33,523 bases of DNA from an uncultured Atopobiaceae bacterium (lineage in GTDB: Bacteria; Actinomycetota; Coriobacteriia; Coriobacteriales; Atopobiaceae). Location: the NCBI GenBank assembly GCA_905235165.1, contig CAJOKK010000005.1:1-33523 (forward strand), in the 5' to 3' direction. The position numbers were made by a program, and so were the translations under genes. Positions 1 through 9,943 of the stretch are shown here, piece after piece (position 1 is the stretch's first letter; the number at the start of each line of letters is the position of its first letter). The notes beneath the pieces were generated by a model. It made no database searches. It saw only the letters and a list, made by a program, of their open reading frames with translations, and was not told where the DNA came from.

Positions 1-2
1 TG

Positions 3-290
3 CCAGACAACTTCATCTCTAAGACCAAGGCCCGCAAGGCCGGCTGGGACTCCTCAAAAGGCAACCTTGACGAAGTGTGCCCAGGAAAGAGCATAGGCGG
101 CAGCGTCTACGAGAACGAATCGTGGAATGGCGAGCCGGTGCTTCCCGATCCGTCGGGCACGCGCAATTGGCATGAGTGCGATATCAATTACACCGGCGGC
201 TACCGCGGTGCCGAGCGCATCGTCTTTTCTGACGACGGGCTCATCTTCTACACCGCCGACCACTACAAGACCTTCGAGCGGCTTTACTAG
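3..290 (+). CDS. Secreted ribonuclease, barnase family (5' truncated by window edge)
   Basis: Open frame 3 from window start; ...GNLDEVCPGKSIGGSVYENESWNGEPVLPDPSGTRNWHECDINYTGGYRGAERIVFSDDGLIFYTADHYKTFERLY resembles the barnase C-terminal half; followed by a barstar-like gene. Confidence 0.9.
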   Translation, partial: PDNFISKTKARKAGWDSSKGNLDEVCPGKSIGGSVYENESWNGEPVLPDPSGTRNWHECDINYTGGYRGAERIVFSDDGLIFYTADHYKTFERLY

Positions 291-316
291 CTGCACAGCC
301 GGCCAAGGGAGCAGCA

Positions 317-577
317 ATGCGCAAGATCAAAATTGACGAGCGCGACTTCAGCGACGTTCACGCACTCATGGCTCAGCTCAAGGAAGCCCTCGACTTTCCC
401 GACTACTTTGGGGAGAGCCCAGCGGCGCTCAGGGACTGCCTGGGCGACATCTGCGAGCCCACGCGCATCACCATCGTGCGGCGCGACCCCACACCCGACA
501 CCTGGTTCGACCGCGCGAGCTCGATCATCGTACGCGCCTCGCTAGAAAACGAATGCCTCAGCGTACGCATCCGCTGA
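317..577 (+). CDS. Barstar-family ribonuclease inhibitor
   Basis: MRKIKIDERDFSDVHALMAQLKEALDFPDYFGESPAALRDCLGDI... typical barstar fold signature, next to the RNase. Confidence 0.9.
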   Translation: MRKIKIDERDFSDVHALMAQLKEALDFPDYFGESPAALRDCLGDICEPTRITIVRRDPTPDTWFDRASSIIVRASLENECLSVRIR

Positions 578-719
578 GGCAGGGCCGAGCATCATCAAGC
601 AGCGCCGAAAGCTCCAGGAACCCTTGGCAAATTGCGCGTTTTGCAGTCGCTGAGCATCCGCGCACGCGTTGGGCGTATCATGAATTTGTTAGCTATCTAC
701 CTGCATGAAGGGAGCCCTC

Positions 720-1400
720 ATGGAGCAGTACAAGCGCGACTTCATCGAGTTCATGGTCAAGAGCGACGTCCTCAAGTTTGGCGACTTCACCCTCAAGAGC
801 GGCCGCAAGTCGCCCTTCTTCATGAACGCCGGCGCCTACGTGACCGGCGAGCAGCTGCACAAGCTGGGCCTCGCCTACGCACAGGCCATCAACAGCGCCT
901 TCGGCCTCGATTTCGACGTCGTCTTTGGCCCGGCCTACAAGGGCATCCCGCTCTCGGTAATCACCTGCATGGCCCTCAACGAGCTCTACGGCAAGGAGGC
1001 GCGTTACTGCGCCGACCGCAAGGAGGTCAAGGACCATGGCGCGGACAAGGGCCAGCTCCTCGGTGCCGAGCTGCATGACGGCGACCGCGTGGTGATCGTG
1101 GAGGACGTCACCACCTCCGGCAAGTCCATCGACGAGACCTACCCCAAGCTCAAGGCCGCCGCAGACGTCGAGGTCGTGGGCCTGATGGTCTCGCTCAACC
1201 GCCTCGAGGTGGGCAAGGGCGGCGTCAAGACGGCCCAGGCCGAGATCCAGGAGAAGTACGGCTTCCCCGTCTCCTCAATCGTCGACATGGCCGAGGTCAC
1301 CGAGGCCCTCTACAACCAGGAGGTTGACGGCCGCATCGTGATTGACGACGCCCTCAAGGCCGCCATCGACGCCTACTACGAGCAGTACGGAGTGAAGTAG
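720..1400 (+). CDS. pyrE: Orotate phosphoribosyltransferase
   Basis: PRPP motif VVIVEDVTTSGKS and FGPAYKGIPL; ATG at 720 preceded by GAAGGGA (ORF track starts at 705). Confidence 0.95.
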   Translation: MEQYKRDFIEFMVKSDVLKFGDFTLKSGRKSPFFMNAGAYVTGEQLHKLGLAYAQAINSAFGLDFDVVFGPAYKGIPLSVITCMALNELYGKEARYCADRKEVKDHGADKGQLLGAELHDGDRVVIVEDVTTSGKSIDETYPKLKAAADVEVVGLMVSLNRLEVGKGGVKTAQAEIQEKYGFPVSSIVDMAEVTEALYNQEVDGRIVIDDALKAAIDAYYEQYGVK

Positions 1401-1401
1401 C

Positions 1402-2883
1402 ATGCGCCAAGGCTTCGACAACAACAAGTACATCGAGATGCAGGCCGCGCAGATCCGCGAGCGCATCAGCACCTTCGGCGGCAAGCTCTACCTGGAGTTT
1501 GGCGGCAAGCTCTTTGACGACTACCACGCCAGCCGCGTCCTTCCGGGTTTTGAACCCGACTCGAAGGTGCGCATGCTCATGCAGCTGGCCGCTGACGCCG
1601 AGGTCGTAGTTGCCATCAACGCCGACGACATCGAGCACGCCAAGCACCGCGCCGACATCGGCATCACCTACGCCGAAGACACCCTGCGCCTCATGGACAT
1701 CTACCGCAGCATGGGCCTGGCCGCCAACAGCGTGGTGATCACCCACTTCACCGGCCAGCCGCGCGCCGAGGCCTGGCAAAAGCGCCTCGAGGGCATGGGC
1801 ATCCGCTGCTACCGTCACTACCTCATTGAGGGCTACCCCACCAACGTCGACCACATCGTGAGCGACGAGGGCTTCGGCAAGAACGACTTCGTCGAGACGA
1901 GCCGCCCGCTCGTGGTGGTGACCGCGCCCGGCCCGGGTTCGGGCAAGCTCGCAACCTGTCTCTCGCAGCTCTTCGGCGAGCACAAGCGCGGCGTGGCGGC
2001 AGGCTACGCCAAGTTCGAGACCTTCCCCGTGTGGAACCTCGAACTCTCGCACCCCGTGAACATCGCCTACGAGGCAGCGACCGTCGACCTCGACGACCGC
2101 AACATCATCGACCCCTTCCACCTCGAGGCTTACGACAAGGTCACGGTGAACTACAACCGCGACGTCGAGACCTTCCCCGTGGTCAAGGCCATGATGGAGA
2201 AGATCTTGGGCGAGAGCCCCTATCAATCGCCCACCGACATGGGCGTCAACATGGTGGGCTTCTGCATTAGCGACGACGAGGCTTGTCGTGAGGCAAGCCG
2301 CAACGAGATCGTTCGCCGCTACTTCCACACGGCAGAGCAGATCGCCCGCACCGGCCACGGCAAGGAGGACCTAGCCAAGATCAAGCTGCTCATGCAGCAG
2401 GCCGATGTGACCGTTGACCTCTCCCCTGCCCACCAGGCCTGCCTCAAGCGCGCCGAGGAGACTGGCCACCCCGCAGGAGCGATGGTGCTCCCGGACGGCA
2501 CGCTCATGACCGGCAAGACCAACAGCATCCTCGGCGCCGCGTCCTCGCTGTTGCTGAACGCCCTCAAGCACGTGGCCGGGGTTCCCGAAGACGAATACGT
2601 GGTCTCGGACGAGGCACTTGAGCCGATTAGCCGCCTCAAGACCGAGCACCTGCACAGCTCGAACCCGCGCCTGCACTCCGACGAAACGCTCATCGCCCTC
2701 TCCATCAGCTCGGCGACCAATCCCCGAGCCGCCAAGGTCATCGACGCTGCCCATAAGCTGCGCGGCTGCGATGCCTACTTCTCGGTGATCATCTCGCACA
2801 CCGACGAGAAGCTCTATCGCGACCTGGGCATCAACGTCTGCTGCGAGCCACAGTTCGAGCAGGCAAGCTACTACCATCGCTAG
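1402..2883 (+). CDS. DUF1846 domain-containing protein
   Basis: MRQGFDNNKYIEMQAAQIRERISTFGGKLYLEFGGKLFDDYHASRVLPGFEPDSK, characteristic of the DUF1846 family; 1 nt after pyrE stop. Confidence 0.92.
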   Translation: MRQGFDNNKYIEMQAAQIRERISTFGGKLYLEFGGKLFDDYHASRVLPGFEPDSKVRMLMQLAADAEVVVAINADDIEHAKHRADIGITYAEDTLRLMDIYRSMGLAANSVVITHFTGQPRAEAWQKRLEGMGIRCYRHYLIEGYPTNVDHIVSDEGFGKNDFVETSRPLVVVTAPGPGSGKLATCLSQLFGEHKRGVAAGYAKFETFPVWNLELSHPVNIAYEAATVDLDDRNIIDPFHLEAYDKVTVNYNRDVETFPVVKAMMEKILGESPYQSPTDMGVNMVGFCISDDEACREASRNEIVRRYFHTAEQIARTGHGKEDLAKIKLLMQQADVTVDLSPAHQACLKRAEETGHPAGAMVLPDGTLMTGKTNSILGAASSLLLNALKHVAGVPEDEYVVSDEALEPISRLKTEHLHSSNPRLHSDETLIALSISSATNPRAAKVIDAAHKLRGCDAYFSVIISHTDEKLYRDLGINVCCEPQFEQASYYHR

Positions 2884-2892
2884 GCACAAAAA

Positions 2893-2932
2893 AGGACTCT
2901 CACCCGTGGGCCGCTCCACGGGTGAGAGTCCT
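2893..2932 (-). terminator. Rho-independent terminator between DUF1846 gene and manA
   Basis: Perfect 17-bp stem AGGACTCTCACCCGTGG/CCACGGGTGAGAGTCCT with 6-nt loop, followed on the minus strand by TTTTTT; sits between convergent genes. Confidence 0.85.
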
Positions 2933-2958
2933 AGAGGAAAGGGCGTAACAGACGCTCG

Positions 2959-3910
2959 CTAGACGTGCGAGCAGATGAACTCGAGGTCGCCCTCGAACTT
3001 CAGGGTGCCGCAGCCGGCCGGCGCGACGAAGTGGGTGCCCTTGCGGAGCTCGTAGGTCTTGTCACCCACCGTAACGGTGCCGGTGGTGCCGGCAACGGCG
3101 CTCACGCAGAGGAAGGGCCACGCCTGCTCGATGCTCACCGGAGCGTCGGAAGCAACGCGCACGCGGAAGACGTCGAAGTACTTGCAGCTCATGAGCTGGG
3201 TCACGCCGTCGACCTCAGGTGCGGTGACCTCGCCGGAAGCGGGAGCCTGGGTGCTGTAGTCGATGACGTCCATGGCCTGGTTGAGGTGCAGCTCACGCAG
3301 GGAGCCGTCGGCCTGGCGACGGTCGTAGTCGTAGACGCGATAGGTAACGTCGGAAGACTGCTGGGTCTCGAGGATGAGGGTGCCGCCCATGATGGCGTGC
3401 ATCGTGCCAGGCTTGATGTCGAAGAAGTCGCCCGCCTTGATGGGAAGCAGGCAGGTTCTTCATGTCGTCCCAGCGGCCCTCCTCGACCATCTGGGCAAAC
3501 TCCTCGCGGCTCTTCGCACGCTGGCCAACGATGATCTTGCCGTCATCCTTGGCATCGAGGACGTACCAGCACTCATGCTTGCCGAGCGAGCCGTTCTCGT
3601 TCTTGCCGGCGTAGTCGTCGTCGGGGTGAACCTGGATGGAAAGGTCGTCAAGCGCGTCGAGGACCTTGATCAGCAGGGGGAAGCGGTCGCCCTCAGCGCC
3701 CTCGAAGAGCTCGTGGTGCTCGCTCCAAAGCTGGGAGAGAGTCTGGCCGTCGTAGGGACCGCCATCAACGGTGCAGTCGCCGTTGGGGTGCGCGGAGATG
3801 CCCCAGCACTCGCCCACGGGACCATCGGGCAGCTCATAGCCGAACTCCGCAAGGCAGATGTTGTTGTGCAGGACGGGCTTGAGCATAATCAGGCCAACAG
3901 CCTCGTTCAT
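2959..3910 (-). pseudogene. manA: Mannose-6-phosphate isomerase (type I), frameshifted by GCAG-GCAG tandem duplication
   Basis: ORF 3293..3910 carries the N-terminal half (LKPVLHNNICLAEFGYELPDGPVGECWGISAHPNGD...IQVHPDDDYA) and ORF 2959..3402 the C-terminal half (MHAIMGGTLILETQQSSDVTYRVYDYDR...). Removing 4 nt at 3447-3454 restores one frame of about 315 aa. Confidence 0.88.
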
Positions 3911-4060
3911 ATAACCACTCCCTCTTCGCTATTTCCGTTATTGCAATTGTAGTTTGCCGAGGCGCTAACACTTCCTGCGACAAAGCAAACTCAACATATC
4001 GGCACGTTTGCTTCAGCTTACTTACAGGTCACTGAGAAGAACGGGGTGCTTCTAATCCGG

Positions 4061-4251
4061 AATCAACCAGCGGAAGGGGGAGGGAGACCTTGGTCGCGCC
4101 TCTGCGGCAGTGAGGAGCGAAGGCGCGGCGGGAGCGAGGACTGTCTGAGCGAGCGAAGCGAGCGAGTTCCGCAGCTGCCGCGCCGGAGCCGACGAACGCC
4201 CTTGCCGCAGCGAAGCGACCAAGGCCTCCCTCCCCCTTCCGCTGGTTGAGT
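4061..4251. repeat. Large palindromic element, copy 1
   Basis: Outer arms CAACCAGCGGAAGGGGGAGGGAGACCTTGGTCGC and its near-exact reverse complement flank a core (TGCGGCAGTGAGGAGCG...GAGCGAGCGAAGCGAGCGAGT...CCGCAGCTGCCGCGCC...TTGCCGCA) shared with 17165-17368 and 19221-19533. Confidence 0.85.
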
Positions 4252-4271
4252 CAGACTTCTCTTGCTCGCTT

Positions 4272-5321
4272 TCACTTCCGGATGTCACCTCGGTCTATGG
4301 CCAGTTCGTAGCCGATGAGGGTCATCCTGAGGCCCAGGCAGCCTCGGCATTGGGCCGACTCTTCGCCGGTGCAGATCTTGTTGTCGTAGAGCTCGTACTG
4401 CTTGCGCACGGCCACCGGGGACAGGTTGGGCATGACCACGTTTGCGCCGGCTAGCATGCCCTTCTCCCTGCCTCGCTCATCAATCGTGCCGAGCGCTGTC
4501 GTTGCAGGCAGAAGCACCGACGGATGGATGAGGCGAATCATGCTCAGCAGGTAGAGCGTGAGCTCGAGGGTGCCCTGGGGCTCGTTTGCGAAGGGCGTGT
4601 CGTGGTGCGGGATGAAGGGGCCGATGCCGCACATGTCGGGCTTGAAGTCCTCCACGAAGCGCATCTCGCGCACCAGGTGCTCGACGGTCTGGTAGGGCGC
4701 GCCCACCATGAAGCCCGCGCCCACCTGATAGCCGATCTCGCGCAGGTCCCTCAGGCACTGCATGCGGTGCTCCCAGCTCATCTCGGCCGGATGCAGCTGC
4801 GCGTAGTGCTCGGGGCTGGCCGTCTCGTGACGCAGCAGGTAGCGGTCGGCGCCCGCGTCGAAGAGGCGCTGGTAGCTCTCGCGGCTGCGCTCACCCATCG
4901 AAAGGGTCACGGCCGTGTCGGGACAAGTCTCCTTAATGCGGACGACGATGTCACCCAAGACCTCGTCGGTGAAGTGGCCGTCCTCGCCGCCCTGAAGCAC
5001 GATGGTACGGAAGCCCAGCTCGTAGCCCTCGCGAGCGCAGGCCACGATCGTGTCGGGATCGAGGCGGTAGCGCTCGACGTTCTTGTTGGAGCGACGGATG
5101 CCGCAGTAGAGGCAGTCGTTCTTGCAGTAGTTGCTGATCTCGACCAGGCCACGCGTGAAGACCTTGGTGCCATAGATGGGCTCGCGCGCCGCCACCGCTC
5201 GCTCGGCCAGGCGCTCGGCCAGCTCGGGCGTGCGCCCGGCGATAAGATCGCGGTACTCGCCGTCGGTCAGCGTGTGCTCGGCGGCGAGCTTGTCGACCAG
5301 CTGCTCAAGACGCTCAGCCAT
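4272..5321 (-). CDS. hydE: [FeFe] hydrogenase H-cluster radical SAM maturase HydE
   Basis: CKNDCLYCGIRRSN radical-SAM CX3CX2C motif, IVLQGGEDG, C-terminal CRGC; ATG at 5321 overlaps the hydF stop by 8 nt. Confidence 0.9.
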   Translation of the reverse strand: MAERLEQLVDKLAAEHTLTDGEYRDLIAGRTPELAERLAERAVAAREPIYGTKVFTRGLVEISNYCKNDCLYCGIRRSNKNVERYRLDPDTIVACAREGYELGFRTIVLQGGEDGHFTDEVLGDIVVRIKETCPDTAVTLSMGERSRESYQRLFDAGADRYLLRHETASPEHYAQLHPAEMSWEHRMQCLRDLREIGYQVGAGFMVGAPYQTVEHLVREMRFVEDFKPDMCGIGPFIPHHDTPFANEPQGTLELTLYLLSMIRLIHPSVLLPATTALGTIDERGREKGMLAGANVVMPNLSPVAVRKQYELYDNKICTGEESAQCRGCLGLRMTLIGYELAIDRGDIRK

Positions 5322-6567
5322 GACGTGCCTCCCCGGCAGCCTCGGCGGGAACACCGGCGCTCACCAGCGCGTGCTCGCGCGGGAACATCCGCAGGCTGCG
5401 CTCGAGCGTGCCCGTCATCTGCGCGATGGCGATGCCGTAATTCGTGAAGGGCACGTCCTGCGCCTCGGCGCGGTGCATGCGGTCGGCAACGTCGCGCTCG
5501 GTGAGCATGCAGCCGCCGCAGTGCACGACGAGTGCATAGCGGGACAGGTCCTCGGGGAAGTCGCGGCCGGTGCAGGTTTCGATCGTGAGGTCGGCGCCGG
5601 TGTGCTCACGCAGCCAGCGGGGGATCTTCACCGTGCCGATGTCGTTGCACTGGCGATGGTGGGTACAGCCCTCGGCCATGAGCACCACGTCGCCGTCGCG
5701 CAGCTCGTCAACGGCGGCAACACCGGCCACGGCCGTGCGCAAAAAGCCCTTGTAGCGAGCCATGAGGATGGAGAAGGAGGTCAGGGGCACCTCCTCGGGC
5801 ACCAGCTGGCGCACGATGGAGAAGGCCTGGCTGTCGGTGACCACGAGCGAGGGGGTCTCGCCCAGGCGCTCGAGCACGAGGCCCAGCTCCTTCTCGCGGC
5901 AGACCACGGGCATGGCGCCCGCGTCCAGCACGTCGCGGATGCCCATCTGCTGGGGCAAGATCATGCGGCCCTTGGGCGCTGACTCGTCGATGGGACAGAC
6001 AAGCACCACGAAGTCGCCGGGAGCGATCAGGTCCGCCAGCAGGCGGTGGTCGGGATCGTCTTTGGGGGCGAGGCGGCCGATGAGCTCCTTGAGCTCATGG
6101 ATGCCCTCACCGGAAAGGGCGCTCACCCAGATCTCGCGGTCGTCGGCCACCTGGCCGGTCGTGGCATCCGCAACGAGGTCAGCCTTGTTGTAGACCAGCA
6201 CGTAGGGCAGGTCGCGCTCCTTGAACATGGCCTCGAGGGCGCGGTCGGTCTCGCTCATGCCGCGCGTGCCGTCCACGACGAGCACGGCCACGTCGGCGCG
6301 GCCCAGAATCAGGCGGGTGCGGCGCACGCGCTTGGCACCCAGCATGCCCTCGTCGTCGAAGCCCGGGGTATCGATTATGACCACCGGGCCCAGCGGCAGG
6401 AGCTCCATGGCCTTCTGGACGGGATCGGTGGTGGTGCCGGCAACGTCGGAGACGACGGCCAGGTCTTGGCCGGTCACAGCGTTGACGACGCTCGACTTGC
6501 CGGCATTGCGGCAGCCGAAGAATGCAATGTGGACCCTCTCTGCGGAGGTCAGCTCGTTGAGGCCCAT
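5314..6567 (-). CDS. hydF: [FeFe] hydrogenase H-cluster maturation GTPase HydF
   Basis: GTPase motifs FFGCRNAGKSSVVN, DTPGFDDEG, VYNKADLV; C-terminal HCGGCMLTERDV cluster site; ATG at 6567 preceded by GAGAGGAGC. Confidence 0.92.
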   Translation of the reverse strand: MGLNELTSAERVHIAFFGCRNAGKSSVVNAVTGQDLAVVSDVAGTTTDPVQKAMELLPLGPVVIIDTPGFDDEGMLGAKRVRRTRLILGRADVAVLVVDGTRGMSETDRALEAMFKERDLPYVLVYNKADLVADATTGQVADDREIWVSALSGEGIHELKELIGRLAPKDDPDHRLLADLIAPGDFVVLVCPIDESAPKGRMILPQQMGIRDVLDAGAMPVVCREKELGLVLERLGETPSLVVTDSQAFSIVRQLVPEEVPLTSFSILMARYKGFLRTAVAGVAAVDELRDGDVVLMAEGCTHHRQCNDIGTVKIPRWLREHTGADLTIETCTGRDFPEDLSRYALVVHCGGCMLTERDVADRMHRAEAQDVPFTNYGIAIAQMTGTLERSLRMFPREHALVSAGVPAEAAGEARHG

Positions 6568-6768
6568 AGGGCAGCTCCTCTCGGTCGGAATCAACCTCTC
6601 GGTCGGATGGAGCCTATGGTAATCCATGCGCCGAGCGCTCGTGTCGAGATGACTTGATGGACATATGCCCACCTCAGAGCTTCCATCTTACGAACGTGTT
6701 ACGATGACAAGAACGTTCTGACCGCGAGGGCGCACTCCACGCCCAAGCAGGAAGTCCAGGAGAGAATC

Positions 6769-7524
6769 GTGCTTAAAATAGCTGTCTACGGCAAGGGTGG
6801 CATCGGCAAGTCCACCATTTCCAGCAACCTTTCGGCCGCCTTCGCATCGCAGGGGCGTCGCGTTATCCAAATCGGGTGCGACCCCAAGGCCGACTCAACC
6901 ATCAACCTGCTCGGCGGCGAGCCGCTCACGCCCGTCATGAACCTCATGCGCGAGAGCGACACCGATCCCGAGCGCATCGAAGACATCGCCCGCGAGGGCT
7001 TTGGCGGGGTGCTCTGCATCGAGACCGGTGGCCCCACGCCCGGCTTGGGCTGCGCGGGCCGAGGCATCATCGCCACCTTCAACCTCCTCGAGGACCTGCG
7101 CCTCTTTGAGACCTGGAAGCCCGACGTCGTGATCTACGACGTCCTGGGCGACGTGGTGTGTGGCGGCTTTGCCGCGCCCATCCGCGAGGGCTATGCCGAG
7201 AAGGTCCTCATCGTGACCTCGGGCGAGAAGATGGCCCTCTACGCGGCGAACAACATCAACACCGCCGTGAAGAACTTCGAGGACCGTGGCTACGCGCGCG
7301 TGGCCGGCGTGGTGCTCAACCATCGCGACGTCGAGCGCGAGGAGGAGAAGGTCCGTGCCTTCGCCGAAGAGCACGGCCTGCCCGTGGTGGCCGAGATCCC
7401 GCGCTCCGCCGACATCATCCGCTTCGAAGACGAAGGCAAGACCGTCATCGAGGGCGACGCCTCGCTTCCCGTGAGCAAGCGCTTCCTCGACCTGGCCGAG
7501 CGCCTCTGGAACGACGAGGTGTAG
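6769..7524 (+). CDS. NifH-like nitrogenase/DPOR-family reductase (iron protein)
   Basis: GTG start with CAGGAGAG upstream; P-loop [36 protein letters not shown] and [15 protein letters not shown] retain both bridging [4Fe-4S] cysteines of the NifH/ChlL family. Confidence 0.95.
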   Translation: MLKIAVYGKGGIGKSTISSNLSAAFASQGRRVIQIGCDPKADSTINLLGGEPLTPVMNLMRESDTDPERIEDIAREGFGGVLCIETGGPTPGLGCAGRGIIATFNLLEDLRLFETWKPDVVIYDVLGDVVCGGFAAPIREGYAEKVLIVTSGEKMALYAANNINTAVKNFEDRGYARVAGVVLNHRDVEREEEKVRAFAEEHGLPVVAEIPRSADIIRFEDEGKTVIEGDASLPVSKRFLDLAERLWNDEV

Positions 7525-7526
7525 CC

Positions 7527-8876
7527 ATGGAGCACGTCGCCCGTGCGTTCACGGCGGCCGAGCTCGTTCAGCGTGGTCTTGACGACCTTCCCGACGAGCT
7601 CGTCTCCGGACGCCACCTCATCTACAGCTCGCCCGCAACGCTCGCCTTCAACTCGCCCGGCGCCGAGGGCTTCGGCGTCAAGCGCGCCGGCCTGGCCATT
7701 CCCGGCTCAGTCATGCTCGTGGTAGCTCCCGGCTGCTGCGGCCGCAACACCTCGCTCATCAGCGACCTGCCGGGCTACGAGGGCCGCTTCTTCTACCTCA
7801 CCATGGACGAGACCGACATCGTAACGGGCCGCCACCTCGCGCGCATTCCGCAGGCCGTCGAGGAGTGCGTGGCGCACCTGGCCGTGAAGCCGTCGGTCTT
7901 CATGATCTGCATTACCTGCGTGGACGCCCTGCTCGGCACCGACATGGAGCGCGTGTGCCGCCGCGCCGAGGAACGCGTGGGCCTGCCCGTGCGCCCCTGC
8001 TACATGTACGCGCTCACGCGCGAGGGACGCCGCCCGCCCATGGTGCACGTGCGCCAAAGCCTCTACTCGCTGCTGGAGCCGAAGCCCAAGCGCTCGACCT
8101 CCGTCAACCTACTGGGCTTCTTCGCGCCGCTCGTGGACGACTGCGAGCTCTATCGCTACCTGGCCGACCTCGGCGTGAAGCGGGTGCGCGAGGTCTCTCG
8201 CTGCGAGAGCTTCGACGAGTTCGAGGCCATGGCCGAAGCCAACTTCAACCTGGTGCTCCATCCCGAGGCACGCTTCGCGGCGGCCGACCTGGAGAAGCGC
8301 CTGCAGATTCCCTCCATCGAGCTCACCCGCCTCTACCAGCTTGACCGCATCCGCCGCCAGTACCAGGCGCTCGGCCAGGTGCTCGGCGCGAGCTTTGATG
8401 ACAAGGACGACTACGCCGCGGCCCGTGCGGCCATCGACGCCTTCGCGGCGGCGCAGGGCGGCGCGAGCTTTGCCGTGGGCGAATGCCTGAACGCCGACCC
8501 CTTCGAGCTGGCCGTGGCCCTCGTGAGCTACGGCTTTGCGGTGCGCGAGGTCTTCGGCACCATCACGGCCGAGAACTTCGTCTTCGTGCGTCACCTGGCC
8601 GAGGCCTCCCCTGAGACGCAGGTCTACTCCAACATGGAGCCGACCATGATCCACTACGACGCGAGCGACTGCCCGGTGGACTTCGCCCTGGGCAAGGACG
8701 CGCGCTGGTACCACCCCGACGCCGCTGGCCTCGACTGGAACAGCGACGTACAGCCCTATGGCTACGCTGGCGTGCGCCGGCTCTTCGAGGCCCTGCTCGA
8801 GGTCGCGGGTGGCGCAGGCGACAAGAACGCGCCCGCCGAAACCTGCGGCGACGACGGCAAGGAGGTGCTCGCATGA
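7527..8876 (+). CDS. NifD-like nitrogenase component 1 subunit, pair 1
   Basis: In-frame ATG at 7527 inside the 7158..8876 ORF; VVAPGCCGRNTS and ICITCVDALLGTDME align by eye with two P-cluster cysteine motifs of component-1 proteins; 2 nt after the nifH-like stop. Confidence 0.85.
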   Translation: MEHVARAFTAAELVQRGLDDLPDELVSGRHLIYSSPATLAFNSPGAEGFGVKRAGLAIPGSVMLVVAPGCCGRNTSLISDLPGYEGRFFYLTMDETDIVTGRHLARIPQAVEECVAHLAVKPSVFMICITCVDALLGTDMERVCRRAEERVGLPVRPCYMYALTREGRRPPMVHVRQSLYSLLEPKPKRSTSVNLLGFFAPLVDDCELYRYLADLGVKRVREVSRCESFDEFEAMAEANFNLVLHPEARFAAADLEKRLQIPSIELTRLYQLDRIRRQYQALGQVLGASFDDKDDYAAARAAIDAFAAAQGGASFAVGECLNADPFELAVALVSYGFAVREVFGTITAENFVFVRHLAEASPETQVYSNMEPTMIHYDASDCPVDFALGKDARWYHPDAAGLDWNSDVQPYGYAGVRRLFEALLEVAGGAGDKNAPAETCGDDGKEVLA

Positions 8877-9943
8877 GGGGCCTTCGCATGTACCTGACGC
8901 CCTTCGCGCCCGACCAGTCCGGCGCCGTCTCCGTCCTCTTCGAGCTGGGCGGCATCATCGTGATCTGCGACGCCGGCGGCTGCACGGGCAACGTGTGCGG
9001 CTTCGACGAGCCGCGCTGGCACGCGATGCGCAGCGCCGTCTTCAGCGCGGGCCTGCGCGACATGGACGCCATTCTCGGCCGCGACGACAAGCTCGTGGCC
9101 TCCCTGGCCGACGCCGCCTCAAAGATGGACGCGCGCTTCGCGGCCGTCGTGGGCACGCCTGTGCCGGCCGTCATCGCCACCGACTACCGCGCCCTCTCGC
9201 GCATGTCCGAGCGCAAGAGCGGCCTTGCCACCATCTGCATCGACACCTCCGGCACGCGCCTCTACGACGACGGCGCGCGCAAGGCCTACCGCGTGCTCTT
9301 CGACCGCTTCGCGACCGAGCAGCAACCCGTCGAGCCGGGGCGCATCGGCGTCTTGGGCGCCAACCCGCTCGACCTTTCCTGCACCAGCGCCGACGAGCTG
9401 CGCGCCGCCTTGCCCGGGGCCGTCTGCTACGGCATGGGCAGCGGCTTTGACGACGTGCTTCGCGCCTCGAGCGTCGAGCGCAACGTCGTGGTGGCCCCGT
9501 CGGGACTTGCCGCGGCCCAGCTGCTCGAGGAGCGCTTCGGCACCCCCTACGAGCTGGCCGACCCGCGCTTCGCCGGCGAGGAGGCCCTTGCCAAGCTGGG
9601 CCTGGACGATGTGCGCGACAAGCGCGTTCTTGTCGTCCAACAGCAGGTCAGTGCCCATACGCTGCGCGAGAGCCTACGCGCGCAGGGGGCGGCGAGCGTG
9701 ACCTGCGCGACCTGGTTCATGCAGCTCGACGAGCTGCGCGAAGAAGGCGACGTGCGCCTTGCCGAGGAGGACGACTTCGCCGAGCTCGTGCGCGAGGGCG
9801 GCTTCGACGTGCTCGTGGGAGACCCGGCCCTCTGGCCGCTTGCGGGCGACTTCGCACCCGAGCGCGTCAGCCTGCCGCACTTCGCCCTCTCGGGAACGCT
9901 CCAGGACGGCAGCAGCTACGCACCTCACGGCGGCGCACGATGA
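8873..9943 (+). CDS. NifK-like nitrogenase component 1 subunit, pair 1
   Basis: Overlaps the preceding gene by ATGA; YLTPFAPDQSGAVSVLFELGGIIVICDAGGCTGNVCGFDE, paralogous to 15986..17104. Confidence 0.82.
   Translation: MRGLRMYLTPFAPDQSGAVSVLFELGGIIVICDAGGCTGNVCGFDEPRWHAMRSAVFSAGLRDMDAILGRDDKLVASLADAASKMDARFAAVVGTPVPAVIATDYRALSRMSERKSGLATICIDTSGTRLYDDGARKAYRVLFDRFATEQQPVEPGRIGVLGANPLDLSCTSADELRAALPGAVCYGMGSGFDDVLRASSVERNVVVAPSGLAAAQLLEERFGTPYELADPRFAGEEALAKLGLDDVRDKRVLVVQQQVSAHTLRESLRAQGAASVTCATWFMQLDELREEGDVRLAEEDDFAELVREGGFDVLVGDPALWPLAGDFAPERVSLPHFALSGTLQDGSSYAPHGGAR

Noticed and set aside
1354-2358. Long minus-strand ORF opposite the DUF1846 gene (and many similar long antisense ORFs, e.g. 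4524..5447, 5176..5982, 12517..13551, 13572..14444, 14570..15643, 23848..25101)
   Set aside because: Typical high-GC antisense open frames: overlap well-recognised genes, biased low-complexity composition (V/A/G/R/H), no family resemblance.
4046-4288. Short ORFs in the palindromes (SEERRRGG...SERSERVPQLPRRS)
   Set aside because: The same peptide recurs from all three palindromes and on both strands because of the repeated core; best explained as non-coding repeat.
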